Positions 24,211 to 32,445 of a stretch of 49,015 bases of DNA are shown here, piece by piece. The notes under the pieces are model-generated. The model saw nothing but the letters and a program-made list of their open reading frames with translations. It was not told where the DNA came from and did no database searches. A program made the translations under genes and the position numbers. This DNA is from Anaerolineales bacterium (GTDB lineage Bacteria > Chloroflexota > Anaerolineae > Anaerolineales > UBA6663): assembly GCA_016789175.1 (NCBI GenBank), contig JAEURK010000211.1, positions 1 through 49,015 of the forward strand, given 5' to 3'. Each line of letters begins with the position of its first letter. Positions within the stretch are counted from its first letter, which is position 1.

Positions 24211-24296
24211 GCGATTTGCGATGTACGATTGGCGATTGGCGATTTCCTCCTGGCCAGGAGGAAGTCGCCAATCACCAATCACCAATCTCAAATCGC
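24211..24296. repeat. 86-bp spacerless palindrome between hisH and hisA
   Basis: Two 43-bp arms (24211-24253 and 24254-24296) meet at CCTCCTGG/CCAGGAGG with no loop and match at 36 of 43 positions by hand count. Each arm is built of GATTGGCGATT words. It ends at the first base of the hisH stop codon and so occupies almost the whole spacer. Confidence 0.85.
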
Positions 24297-24919
24297 TATC
24301 CCCTTTCGACAAAGTTGCGCAATAACTGCATCCCCACGGCCTGGCTCTTTTCCGGATGGAACTGGATGCCGTACAGCCGGCCACGGCCGACGATGGTCGG
24401 ATAGGCGCCGCCGTAGTCGGTGGTCGCCAGTGTGTCGGACGGCGCGGCGTCGCAGTAGAAGCCGTGATTGAAGTAGGCGTAGGAGCCCGCGGGCAGGTCG
24501 GCGAAAAGCGGGCTGGCGGCGCTGGGCTCGATCTGGTTCCAGCCGGTGTGCGGCACCTTGAGCGCCGCATGTCGCGCCGGGTCGATCGAGAACGGACGCA
24601 CCCGACCGGGCAGCAGGCCCAGCCCGGCGTGCTCACCCAATTCTTCGCCCACCTCGAACAAGACCTGCATACCGACGCAGATCCCGAGCAGCGGCGTCCC
24701 GCGCGCCACGACCTCGCGCACCACATCGGCCAGGCCGCGGGCGTGGATGCCCTTCATGCCGTCGCCGAACGCGCCGACGCCCGGCAGCACGACCTTGTCG
24801 GCTGCCAGGATCTCGGCCGGGTCCTCGGTCAGGGGCGCGACCGCGCCCACGTGCTCGAAGGCCTTCTGGACCGAGCGCAGGTTGCCGATGCCGTAATCGA
24901 TGATCGCCAGCGTCGTCAT
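24296..24919 (-). CDS. hisH: Imidazole glycerol phosphate synthase, glutaminase subunit
   Basis: A 207-aa class I glutamine amidotransferase supplying ammonia to HisF. The nucleophile is Cys in GICVGMQ (about residue 82), with His and Glu in FHPEKS (about residue 188). GIGNLRSV at the N-terminus is the family opening. It overlaps hisB by 4 bp. After its stop a large palindrome fills the spacer to hisA. Confidence 0.95.
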   Translation of the reverse strand: MTTLAIIDYGIGNLRSVQKAFEHVGAVAPLTEDPAEILAADKVVLPGVGAFGDGMKGIHARGLADVVREVVARGTPLLGICVGMQVLFEVGEELGEHAGLGLLPGRVRPFSIDPARHAALKVPHTGWNQIEPSAASPLFADLPAGSYAYFNHGFYCDAAPSDTLATTDYGGAYPTIVGRGRLYGIQFHPEKSQAVGMQLLRNFVERG

Positions 24920-25503
24920 AGCGTGCCCTTGGTCGACGGCACGACGCCGGCCCGGCGCGGATCGAGTGCCGTGGCCTGGTCGAGCGCGCGGGCCAGCGCC
25001 TTGAACAGCGCCTCGGCCTGATGATGGTCGTCGCGGCCATAGACGACGCGGGCGTGCAGGTTGGCCTTCATGGTCGCGGCCAGGCTCTCAATGAAGTGTC
25101 CGACCAGCGAGGTCGGGAATTGGCCGATCATCGGCGTGTGCCAGGTCGCGTCGATCACGGCGTACGGCCGTCCGCTCAGGTCGACGGCGACGAAGGCCAG
25201 GGCCTCGTCCATCGGCATGTAGGCCGACCCGGCGCGCACCAGGCCACGCTTATCGCCCAGCGCCTCGGCGAAGGCCTGGCCCAACACCAGCGCCGTGTCC
25301 TCGATGGTGTGATGCGCGTCGATGTGCAGGTCGCCCTGCGCCTGGACCTCGAGGTCGAACAGCCCGTGCACGGCGATGTGCGTCAGCATATGATCCAGGA
25401 ACCCGACGCCGGTCGCGATCGCGTGCCTGCCCGAGCCGTCGACGTTCAGCGTCAGCGTGATCTCGGTCTCGTTTGTCTTGCGGTGAATCGTTGCAGTACG
25501 CAT
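24916..25503 (-). CDS. hisB: Imidazoleglycerol-phosphate dehydratase
   Basis: A 195-aa monofunctional HisB (dehydratase only; no histidinol-phosphatase domain). The two Mn-binding motifs are HHTIED (about residue 66) and [17 protein letters not shown] (about residue 165). [13 protein letters not shown] is also diagnostic. Its ATG lies 19 bp after hisC. No hisN-type phosphatase is in the operon, so that step must be encoded elsewhere. Confidence 0.95.
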   Translation of the reverse strand: MRTATIHRKTNETEITLTLNVDGSGRHAIATGVGFLDHMLTHIAVHGLFDLEVQAQGDLHIDAHHTIEDTALVLGQAFAEALGDKRGLVRAGSAYMPMDEALAFVAVDLSGRPYAVIDATWHTPMIGQFPTSLVGHFIESLAATMKANLHARVVYGRDDHHQAEALFKALARALDQATALDPRRAGVVPSTKGTL

Positions 25504-25522
25504 CTTGCCTCGCTATCAGCAA

Positions 25523-26638
25523 TCAGAAAACAGCAATCTCACGAAAAGCCTTCAACAACGCATCCGTGTGCTCGGGCTTGCCGACGCTGATCCGGATGCA
25601 GTCGCGCAGGCCCGGCTTGTTGAAGTAGCGGATCAGGATGCCGTAGCGTTGCGCCAACGTCTCGCGCAACTCGCGCGCGTCGCGGCCGTGCACACGACAG
25701 AGCACGAAGTTCGAACGCGACGGATACGGCGTCAGCCAGCCCAACTCCGACAGCGCCTCGCTCAGCCGATCGCGCTCGGCCGTCAGCCGCGCGACGTTGG
25801 CGTGCAGACCCGCGACGTCGCTGAGCGCCGCGATCGCGGCGGCGCTGGCCGAGACCGGCACATTGTAGGGCTGCTTGATCTTCCACAGGTGAGGCATCAA
25901 CGCCGTCGGGAACGCGCCGTATCCGACGCGCAGCCCCGCCAGCCCGGCCAGCTTGCTGAAAGTGCGCAGCACGATCAGGTTCTCGTGCGCGAGCACCCAC
26001 GCCATACGCGACCGGGCCACACCATGGAACTCGATGTAGGCCTCGTCGAGCACCACGACCAGCGGCAGCGCCAGCAATCGCTCGAGCGTGGCGTCGTCGA
26101 TCACGGAGCCGTCGGGGTTATTGGGCGACGTCGCGAACAGCAGCGGCGCGCGGGTGCCGGACGCCGTGAGCTCCGTCACAGCGCGCTCGACGGCTTCGAC
26201 ATCGATGCTGAAGTCCGCCCGCCGCGTGATCGCCACGACGCCGCCCCCGTTCAGCCCGGCGTCGAAGCTGTACATACCGAAGGTCGGCGGCAGGTCGACG
26301 ACGACATCGCCGGGCCGAACGAACAGGCGCTGGATCAGGTCGATCAACTCGTCGGCGCCCAGGCCGGCCAGCAGGTTCGCCTTCGGCAGACCGGTGTAGG
26401 CGGCCAGCGCTTCGCGCAGGCGGTTCGATTCCGGATCCGGATAGATGTGCGCGTACTGCAGCTCGGCCAGCGCCTGCAGCGCGCGCGGGCTGGGGCCGTA
26501 CGGGTTCTCGTTCGCGTCGAGCTTGATGATCTCTTCCGGCTTGCGGCCCAGCCGTTCCGACAGCACCTCGAACGGCACGATCGGCGTGTAAGCCTCCATC
26601 GTCAGGATCTCGGGTCGGATCAGGTGTGTGATGTCCAT
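25523..26638 (-). CDS. hisC: Histidinol-phosphate aminotransferase
   Basis: A 371-aa fold-type I PLP aminotransferase. LDANENPYGPSP (about residue 40) marks the HisC N-terminus. PNNPDG (about residue 170) and the PLP lysine in RTFSKLAGLAGLRVGY (about residue 227) follow, with the substrate-phosphate Arg in NFVLCR. Normal length. Preceded by a 77-bp spacer holding a polypurine palindrome. Confidence 0.95.
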   Translation of the reverse strand: MDITHLIRPEILTMEAYTPIVPFEVLSERLGRKPEEIIKLDANENPYGPSPRALQALAELQYAHIYPDPESNRLREALAAYTGLPKANLLAGLGADELIDLIQRLFVRPGDVVVDLPPTFGMYSFDAGLNGGGVVAITRRADFSIDVEAVERAVTELTASGTRAPLLFATSPNNPDGSVIDDATLERLLALPLVVVLDEAYIEFHGVARSRMAWVLAHENLIVLRTFSKLAGLAGLRVGYGAFPTALMPHLWKIKQPYNVPVSASAAAIAALSDVAGLHANVARLTAERDRLSEALSELGWLTPYPSRSNFVLCRVHGRDARELRETLAQRYGILIRYFNKPGLRDCIRISVGKPEHTDALLKAFREIAVF

Positions 26639-26654
26639 AGTCGCTCATTTCGGA

Positions 26655-26712
26655 GAAGGGAGGAGAGAGGAGGGAGGAGCGAACGCTCCGGCGCTCCTCC
26701 CTCCTCCCACTT
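26655..26712. repeat. Polypurine/polypyrimidine palindrome between hisD and hisC
   Basis: A perfect 15-bp stem, GAGGAGGGAGGAGCG (26667-26681), pairs with 26692-26706 around a 10-nt loop. Less regular GGAGA words extend the arms outward. Same family as 12678-12740 and 21940-22004. Confidence 0.8.
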
Positions 26713-26715
26713 CCC

Positions 26716-27981
26716 TCATGCCCGACAACGTGCCGCTAACGCATGCGCGCCAAGGCCTTCGGCGTCGGCGAGCAGCGCGGCCTGCGGCGCGATCGTGGCC
26801 GTGGTGGCCGGGTCAAGCGCCACGATGCTCGTGATCCGCACAAAGTCGACGGCGCTGAGCGGCGACATGAAACGCGCGGTGCCGCCGGTCGGCATGACGT
26901 GGCTCGGGCCGGCGATGTAGTCGCCCAACACTTCGAACGAGTGCTCGCCCAGAAACAGACCGCCGGCGTGCTGGATCTTGGGCGCCCAGGCCCAGGGCTC
27001 GCGCACGGCCAGACACAGGTGCTCGGGCGCGTAGCGATCCGCCAGCGCGCAAGCCTCATCAAGATCGCGCACCAGCACGATGCCCGAGCCGCGCGAGAAC
27101 GTCTGGGTGATAATGTCGGCCCGCGGGAGTGCCGTGAGGTATTCCTCGACGCACGCCTGCACGGCCCCGGCCAGCTCGGCGCTCGGGGTGAGCAGGATGG
27201 CGGACGCCAGCACATCGTGCTCGGCCTGAGCGAGCAGGTCGGCCGCGACCCATTCGGGCTTCGCATCCGCGTCGGCGATCACGATCGTCTCGGTCGGGCC
27301 GGGCAGGCCGTCGACACCGACGTCGCCGAAAACCAGTTTCTTGGCGAGCGTGACCCAGATGCTGCCGGGGCCGGCCAGCTTGTCGACGCGTCGCAGCGTG
27401 GCGGTGCCGTAGGCCAGAGCCGCGATCGCGCCGGCGCCGCCAATGCGCCAGACCTCGCGCACGCCCGCGATCTCGGCCGCCGCCAAAATGGCCGGGTGCA
27501 CATAGCCGGTCTGCGGGAAGTCGGGGTTGGGCGGCGTGGCGATGACGATCTCGCCCACGCCCGCGGCGCGCGCCGGCACGACGGTGTGTAAAACGGTCGA
27601 GATCAGGGGCGCGGTGCCGCCGGGGACGTAGCACCCCACCCGCGTAAGCGGCGTGACCCGCTGGCCGAGGATGCCACCGAGGGCCTCAGTGGTCCACGAG
27701 ATCAGGGGTTGCTTTTGATGAAAGGCGAGCAGGCGAGCGTGTGCGGTCTGCAGCGCGGCCACGACCTCAGGTGCGACGTACGGGCGCCAGTCGGGCAGCG
27801 GGTCGAGCGCCAGCGTCTCGAGCGCGACCTTGTCGAAGCGCTCGGCCTGTTCGCGCAGGGCGAGGTCGCCGCGGTTGCGCACATCGGTGATCAGCGCCGC
27901 GACACGGACCAGGAGCTCGGGGTCCTGATCCCAGGCGGCCCGGCGTTCGAGCCAGGCCGGGTCACGAAGTTGCAACGACAT
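26716..27981 (-). CDS. hisD: Histidinol dehydrogenase
   Basis: A 421-aa Zn- and NAD-dependent enzyme for the last two oxidations of histidine synthesis. LAGPGSIWVTLAK and GLPGPTETIVIAD form the NAD region. EHDVLASAIL, YAPEHLCL and GDYIAGPSHVMPTGGTARF include the Zn-binding and catalytic Glu/His residues. It overlaps hisG by 20 bp. Length is normal. Confidence 0.96.
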   Translation of the reverse strand: MSLQLRDPAWLERRAAWDQDPELLVRVAALITDVRNRGDLALREQAERFDKVALETLALDPLPDWRPYVAPEVVAALQTAHARLLAFHQKQPLISWTTEALGGILGQRVTPLTRVGCYVPGGTAPLISTVLHTVVPARAAGVGEIVIATPPNPDFPQTGYVHPAILAAAEIAGVREVWRIGGAGAIAALAYGTATLRRVDKLAGPGSIWVTLAKKLVFGDVGVDGLPGPTETIVIADADAKPEWVAADLLAQAEHDVLASAILLTPSAELAGAVQACVEEYLTALPRADIITQTFSRGSGIVLVRDLDEACALADRYAPEHLCLAVREPWAWAPKIQHAGGLFLGEHSFEVLGDYIAGPSHVMPTGGTARFMSPLSAVDFVRITSIVALDPATTATIAPQAALLADAEGLGAHALAARCRA

Positions 27982-28942
27982 CGTTCAACCTCCGGGCCCG
28001 CTCGGGCTCTTCCTCGAAGATGTAGGTCACGGGCATGACGATCACGCCGCTGCCGCCGACCGCACGCAGCGCCTTGACGGCCGGGATGATGTGATCCTTG
28101 CGGACGATGATGGTTACCGAATGCCAGCGCTCGCCGGTGTGCGCGTAGACCGGCGCGATCGTCGGGCCCTGCAATCCGTTCAGCTCGGGCTGGAGAAACA
28201 GATCGCGCGCGATGATGTCAGGGTCCGGGCCGCGCATGTTGGCCACGACCATATAGTTCTCCTGCCCGCGCAGGTGGGCCTCGACCAGCTCGAGCAGCTG
28301 ATGCGCCACGGTGAGCACCTCGGGCCGCGTCGTCAGCGCGACGCGGTTGGCGATCAGGCCGGCCTGCGAGCGCAGCACCACGCCGTCGCTCAGGGCGCGC
28401 AGGCGGTTGTCGCGCAGTGTCTGCCCCGAGGACACCAGATCCACGATCGCGTCGGCGTAGCCGATGGCGGGCGCCACCTCGAGCGTGCCCTCGACGTCGA
28501 TCAGACTGAAGCCTGCGATGCCGTTCGCCTCGAGGTAGCGGCGCGTGACCACCGGATATTTCGTGGCGATGCGCAGGCCGTAGCGGTCGCGCAGCTGCTC
28601 AACGCGCTCGACCGGCCACTCCTCGGGCACGGCCAGCGCCAGCTTGCAGCCGCCGAAGCCAAGTGCTTCGTGGATCACGACCACCTCGTTCGCGCTGCCG
28701 CGGCGTTCCTCGGTCACGTCGAGGCCGGTGATGCCGAAGTCGACGCTGCCTTCGCGGACCGAGACCACGATGTCGCCGGGGCGCTGAAAGATCACGGTCA
28801 GGCCGGGCAGGTTCGGGATTCGGGCCATGTACTGGCGCGGATTAGGCTTCTCGACCCGCAAGCCCGAGTCGGCCAGGAACTCGAGCGCATCTTGTTCGAG
28901 GCGGCCCTTGGACGGCAATGCCAGGCGGATATCGGTGCGCAT
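27962..28942 (-). CDS. hisG: ATP phosphoribosyltransferase (long form)
   Basis: A 326-aa HisG, the first committed and usually feedback-inhibited step of histidine synthesis. ALPSKGRLEQDALEFL (residues 8-23) is the family opening. The length and the C-terminal region ending near VMPVTYIFEEEPER fit the long form with an ACT-like regulatory domain, so no HisZ is needed and none is seen. The ATG has AGGAG upstream. It directly follows the attenuator terminator and is the first structural gene of hisGDCBHAFIE. Confidence 0.94.
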   Translation of the reverse strand: MRTDIRLALPSKGRLEQDALEFLADSGLRVEKPNPRQYMARIPNLPGLTVIFQRPGDIVVSVREGSVDFGITGLDVTEERRGSANEVVVIHEALGFGGCKLALAVPEEWPVERVEQLRDRYGLRIATKYPVVTRRYLEANGIAGFSLIDVEGTLEVAPAIGYADAIVDLVSSGQTLRDNRLRALSDGVVLRSQAGLIANRVALTTRPEVLTVAHQLLELVEAHLRGQENYMVVANMRGPDPDIIARDLFLQPELNGLQGPTIAPVYAHTGERWHSVTIIVRKDHIIPAVKALRAVGGSGVIVMPVTYIFEEEPERARRLNDVVATS

Positions 28943-28958
28943 GCACACTCCTGATAAC

Positions 28959-28986
28959 AAAAAAGCCCCCCGGAGACCGGAGGGCT
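28959..28986 (-). terminator. his attenuator terminator
   Basis: A 10-bp stem (AGCCCTCCGG/CCGGGGGGCT, one G-U) with loop TCT, then a run of six U, 17 nt before the hisG ATG. The stem's CCGGTC is complementary to GACCGG inside the leader ORF (29026-29031), so an alternative antiterminator pairing is possible. Confidence 0.88.
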
Positions 28987-29016
28987 TGTGTGACGTCGGA
29001 AGGAACGCGTGCCACA

Positions 29017-29076
29017 TCAACCGAGCCGGTCGGCCGGAAGGTCGCTGTGGTGATGGTGATGGGCCCGCGCAAACAT
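29017..29076 (-). CDS. hisL: Histidine operon leader peptide
   Basis: A 19-aa peptide, MFARAHHHHHSDLPADRLG, with five consecutive His codons (CAT CAC CAT CAC CAC, 29047-29061), immediately upstream of an intrinsic terminator and hisG. This is the classic layout of ribosome-mediated attenuation. When charged tRNA-His is scarce, the ribosome stalls at the His run, which should favour the antiterminator over the 28959-28986 hairpin. There is no ribosome site: the ATG lies 6 nt after the -10 box, so the leader should be translated from a leaderless 5' end. That differs from the enterobacterial leader, which has its own Shine-Dalgarno. Confidence 0.88.
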   Translation of the reverse strand: MFARAHHHHHSDLPADRLG

Positions 29077-29082
29077 GGGCGG

Positions 29083-29111
29083 ACTATAACGCGAGGGGGA
29101 TGATCCGTCAA
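29083..29111 (-). promoter_or_regulatory. his operon promoter
   Basis: TTGACG (29106-29111), 17 bp, TATAGT (29083-29088) on the minus strand. Transcription should start within a base or so of the leader ATG at 29076. The -35 box abuts the inverted repeat of the RAYT element (29112). Confidence 0.85.
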
Positions 29112-30030
29112 GCGATTCTAACCATCGACCTGACAGGTTCACATGCGTTTTTCGGGAAACCAAGACTATTCAAAAAGCCTATTCAAAGAAATCGGCCTCG
29201 TTTTCTAACCATGGGTCGCGCATCCAGTGGCGCCAGCTGGGCCAGAGCGGGGTTGGTTGTTTCGAGCAGAGCCATCTGGGCCTGCGCTTGATCCCAGTGG
29301 CGCAGAGCGGCTTCAAAACCCAGGCGCCCGCCATACCACGACAGCAAAGCCTCGCGCTCCAGAGATGTCGGACCGTGGCTGATCAGGTCGGCGTAGGACG
29401 TGTACGGCCACTCACGAAACGCCGAGGCGATCCCGTGCCGCTGGGGGTTGATATGGATATAGACGCCCAGCACCTGACGATGGGCTTCGTCTCGCACCGG
29501 CACACGGCCAAACGGACGTTGGAAGAGCGCCCCCACCCGGCCCCGGTCGCGGTTGGTTCGACGGACAAAGGCATTGAACCAATTGGAAAACGGCTGAGAG
29601 ACATGCTGCCGAAGCGTTTCGGGCAGGTCCGAGTCATCTCGGATACGGAGGATCAGATGAAAGTGATTGGGCAGAAAGGCGTAGGCCTGAATCCCGGCCA
29701 CCGGGAGCACATGTTCCCACATCAGGGCCTGGAACAGACTGTAGTCGGTGTGACACCGAAACAGGTTCTCGCGGTTGTTGCCGCGACTGAACACATGGAA
29801 TAGTTGACCCGGCCAAAGCGGTGTTGCAGAACTCATACGATCCCTCGGCGTAGCCCAATCCGGCCACACCGCGATCGTAGAGCGTCTGGCGCGCGTCGCG
29901 ATGATCGAAGAGTCCTCGTGCCGTCAGCTTAAGGTTAGGAAATCGGCGTCCTTTTTTGAATACCGTTTTTGAACGCCCGGCATTTGCCGGGAATCCTGGG
30001 TGGACCTGTCAGGTCGATGGTTAGAATCGC
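29112..30030. mobile_element. RAYT gene bracketed by 27-bp inverted REP-like repeats
   Basis: The segment 29112-29138 is repeated as a perfect 27-bp inverted copy at 30004-30030. Each copy contains the short dyad ACCTG-A/T-CAGGT. Imperfect similarity continues inward for roughly 100 bp on both sides (TTTGAATA and TTTTTGAA words). The transposase gene lies between. No target duplication is visible, as expected of REP/RAYT systems. The right copy provides the last two codons and the stop of the sulfurtransferase gene. Confidence 0.75.
29183..29836 (-). CDS. REP-associated tyrosine transposase (RAYT, Y1_Tnp)
   Basis: A 217-aa HUH-superfamily single-strand transposase. The metal-binding HUH motif is NHFHLILR (about residue 60), and the catalytic Tyr lies in VYIHINPQRHG (about residue 127), the usual RAYT arrangement. 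FHVFSRGNNRENLF at the N-terminus is typical. The start at 29836 has GAGGG upstream. RAYTs are usually single-copy, domesticated enzymes that process REP hairpins, and the flanking inverted repeats are its likely substrates. The gene appears intact. Confidence 0.88.
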   Translation of the reverse strand: MSSATPLWPGQLFHVFSRGNNRENLFRCHTDYSLFQALMWEHVLPVAGIQAYAFLPNHFHLILRIRDDSDLPETLRQHVSQPFSNWFNAFVRRTNRDRGRVGALFQRPFGRVPVRDEAHRQVLGVYIHINPQRHGIASAFREWPYTSYADLISHGPTSLEREALLSWYGGRLGFEAALRHWDQAQAQMALLETTNPALAQLAPLDARPMVRKRGRFL

Positions 30031-30866
30031 GCCACCGGCCGCGCTTCGTCGCTCGACCACTCGCTCCACGAGCCCGGGTACAGTCGCGCGCCGGGCAGGC
30101 CTGCGATCGTCATCGCCAGGATGTTGTGGCAGGCGCTCACGCCCGAGCCGCAGTAGTTGACGACCTGCTCCGGCCCGCGTCCCGCGAGCAACTCAGCATA
30201 GCGGGCCCGCAAGACATTGGGTGCCAGGAATCGCCCGTCGGCGTCGACGTTAGTCTTGTACGGCTGGTTGACCGCACCCGGGATGTGGCCGGCCACGCGA
30301 TCGATCGGCTCGACTTCACCCCGATAGCGCTCGACCGCGCGCGCATCGATCACGACCCGGTCGGCGGCGTTCATCCAGCGGCCCTGAAGCGCAACGGCCT
30401 CGACGATCCAGCCGGGTTGCGGTGCACCGACGAAGCGCGTGGCCGGTCGCGCTTCGACCCCGGCGACGGTCGGCCGGCCCTCGGCCTGCCAGCGCGCCAG
30501 CCCCCCGTCGAGCACACGCACCTCCGCGTGCCCGTAATAACGCAACAGCCACCACAGCCGGCTGGCCCACATGCCGTCGGCCTGATCGTAGGCCACGACG
30601 GCCACTCCCGGGCCGATGCCCAGCCGGCTCATCGCGGCACGGAAATCCGCGGGCTCCGGCAGCGGATGGCGGCCGTTGCTGCCGGTCTTGGCGCCCGAGA
30701 GGTCGCGGTCGAGATGGGCATACACGGCCCCAGGAATATGGGCGAGCGGATACTGCGCGTCGCCCCAGGCGGGCTGCGCCAGATCAAAACGGCAATCGAC
30801 CACGGTTAGGGCGTGATCGCCCAGTCCGGCTGCCAGTTCAGTGGGTGTAATCAACGGTTGGGTCAT
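30021..30866 (-). CDS. sseA: Thiosulfate/3-mercaptopyruvate sulfurtransferase
   Basis: A 281-aa tandem rhodanese. The N-terminal domain is inactive; the C-terminal domain has the active-site loop CGSGVSA (about residue 240), close to the CGSGVTA of mercaptopyruvate sulfurtransferases. HIPGA signatures occur in both domains. It transfers sulfane sulfur to cyanide or thiols. The last codons and the TAA stop fall inside the 27-bp repeat of the RAYT element, so the element sets the C-terminus, though the length still fits the family. Confidence 0.9.
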   Translation of the reverse strand: MTQPLITPTELAAGLGDHALTVVDCRFDLAQPAWGDAQYPLAHIPGAVYAHLDRDLSGAKTGSNGRHPLPEPADFRAAMSRLGIGPGVAVVAYDQADGMWASRLWWLLRYYGHAEVRVLDGGLARWQAEGRPTVAGVEARPATRFVGAPQPGWIVEAVALQGRWMNAADRVVIDARAVERYRGEVEPIDRVAGHIPGAVNQPYKTNVDADGRFLAPNVLRARYAELLAGRGPEQVVNYCGSGVSACHNILAMTIAGLPGARLYPGSWSEWSSDEARPVARF

Positions 30867-30881
30867 GACGGCGAGTCCCGG

Positions 30882-30918
30882 TCCAAAAGCAACAGCCCGG
30901 GCGGGCGGCCCGGGCTGT
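30882..30918 (-). terminator. Terminator after tRNA-Ser
   Basis: A perfect 11-bp stem ACAGCCCGGGC (30892-30902/30908-30918) with a 5-nt loop is followed on the minus strand by TTGCTTTTGG. Confidence 0.7.
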
Positions 30919-30923
30919 CAGCG

Positions 30924-31013
30924 TGGCGGAGAGGGTGAGATTCGAACTCACGGTAGCCTTGCGACTACAACGGTTTTCGAGACCGCCCCATTCGTCCACT
31001 CTGGCACCTCTCC
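30924..31013 (-). tRNA. tRNA-Ser (CGA)
   Basis: A type II tRNA of 90 nt including an encoded CCA. Acceptor GGAGAGG/CCTCTCC, discriminator G, anticodon loop CTCGAAA giving CGA, a long variable arm (GTAGTCGCAAGGCTAC) and T-loop TTCGAAT. Unlike the tRNA-Met here, the CCA end is encoded. Confidence 0.95.
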
Positions 31014-31026
31014 GGGGCGAACACTT

Positions 31027-31056
31027 ATTATAACAGAAGGCCCATTCACACTTCAA
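31027..31056 (-). promoter_or_regulatory. tRNA-Ser promoter
   Basis: TTGAAG (31051-31056), 18 bp, TATAAT (31027-31032) on the minus strand. The -35 box overlaps the 3' end of the nuclease gene, so the tRNA can be made independently of that operon. Confidence 0.8.
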
Positions 31057-32440
31057 CCGTCTCGTGCAGCGCCGGGGCATGCACGCCATCCAGCCCCTGC
31101 TCGCGCAGGGCCTCTTTGAGCGCTGCCGACGACTCGGGCTCGCCGTGCACCAGGAAGACGTCGCGCACCCGCGGCATGAGCGCCGTCGCCCAACGGATGA
31201 GCAAATCGCGACCGGCGTGGCCCGACATGCCGTTGATCGTCGCGACCCGGGCCCGCACCGGGTACCACTCGCCGAAGATCTTGACCTCCTTTTCGCCATC
31301 GGCCAGGCGGCGGCCCAGGGTGTTGGGCGCCTGCCAGGACACGATCAGCACCGTGTTGCGCGAATCGCCCAGATGGTTGCGCAGGTGATGCAGGATCCGG
31401 CCGGTCTCGGCCATGCCCGAGGCGCTGATGATCACGGCCGGGCCCTTGACGTCGTTGATGGCCTTGCTCTCGTCAACCGAGCGGGTGTACTTCAGGCTCT
31501 TGAAGCCGAAGACCTCGCCATCGGTGCGCAACAGGCGCGCGGTCTCCTCATCGAACAATTCGGCATGACGCTTGAAGACTGTCGAAACATTGACGGCCAG
31601 CGGGCTGTCGACGAACACCGGCACCGCCGGGATCTCGCCCGCGCCGATCAGCTTCTGCAGGTCGTACACGATCTCCTGCGCTCGACCGACCGCAAAGGCC
31701 GGCACAACGATCTTGCCGCCCCGCCCTAACGTCTCCTTGGCCACCACCGCAAACTCGGTCGAGGCCTCCTCCGGCGGACGGTGGTTGCGCGTGCCGTAGG
31801 TCGACTCCATGATCACGTGATCGATGTCGCTCAGGATCGTCGGGTCACGCAGGATCGGCAACGCAAAGCGGCCGATGTCGCCCGAGAACGCCAAGCGCCG
31901 CGTGCGGCCGCCCTCCTCGATGTCGAGCACGACCATGGCCGAGCCGAGGATGTGGCCGGCCTCATACAACGTCGCGCGCACGCCGGGCAACACCTCCCAG
32001 CTCTGGTTGAGTGGCTGCTTCCGAAACAGGGTCAGGGCTTCGGCGGCATCTTCTTCGGTGTACAGGGCCTCGGCGTTAGCCGGTTCGCCGCGCCGCGTTG
32101 CCTTCTTGTTATAGAAGGCAACGTCCGACTCCTGGATGCGTGCCGAGTCCATCAGCATCAACTCGCACAAATCGCAGGTCGCGGGCGTGGCGTAAATCGG
32201 GCCGCGGTAGCCGGCCTTGACCAGCGACGGGAGATTGCCGGAGTGGTCGATGTGCGCGTGCGACAGGATGACGGCGTCGACGGCGCGGGCATCGAACCCG
32301 AAGGTGCGGTTGCGCACCATCGCTTCGGCGCGCGCGCCCTGGTACAGGCCGCAGTCAAGCAACAACGAGCGGCCGTTGACCTCGATCAGGTGCTGCGACC
32401 CCGTGACCGTCTGGGCCGCGCCATGGAACGAGATGCGCAT
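31046..32440 (-). CDS. MBL-fold/beta-CASP RNA-processing exonuclease
   Basis: A 464-aa metallo-beta-lactamase nuclease of the Ysh1/CPSF73-like group. The Zn motif HAHIDH is in ILSHAHIDHSGNLP (about residue 57). FSGDIGR holds a further Asp, the beta-CASP domain follows (VPAFAVGRAQEIVYDL), and the C-terminal GMSGHAGR supplies the last His. Such proteins cleave or trim RNA. The start follows AAGGA; upstream residues in the longer frame are not conserved-looking. It begins 5 bp after rnd, forming an RNA-metabolism pair that leads into tRNA-Ser. Confidence 0.9.
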   Translation of the reverse strand: MRISFHGAAQTVTGSQHLIEVNGRSLLLDCGLYQGARAEAMVRNRTFGFDARAVDAVILSHAHIDHSGNLPSLVKAGYRGPIYATPATCDLCELMLMDSARIQESDVAFYNKKATRRGEPANAEALYTEEDAAEALTLFRKQPLNQSWEVLPGVRATLYEAGHILGSAMVVLDIEEGGRTRRLAFSGDIGRFALPILRDPTILSDIDHVIMESTYGTRNHRPPEEASTEFAVVAKETLGRGGKIVVPAFAVGRAQEIVYDLQKLIGAGEIPAVPVFVDSPLAVNVSTVFKRHAELFDEETARLLRTDGEVFGFKSLKYTRSVDESKAINDVKGPAVIISASGMAETGRILHHLRNHLGDSRNTVLIVSWQAPNTLGRRLADGEKEVKIFGEWYPVRARVATINGMSGHAGRDLLIRWATALMPRVRDVFLVHGEPESSAALKEALREQGLDGVHAPALHETVEV

Positions 32441-32445
32441 GGGTC

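Noticed and set aside
29112..30030. Classical insertion sequence with target duplication
   Set aside because: No direct repeat flanks the inverted repeats, and the transposase is a RAYT, which does not make duplications.
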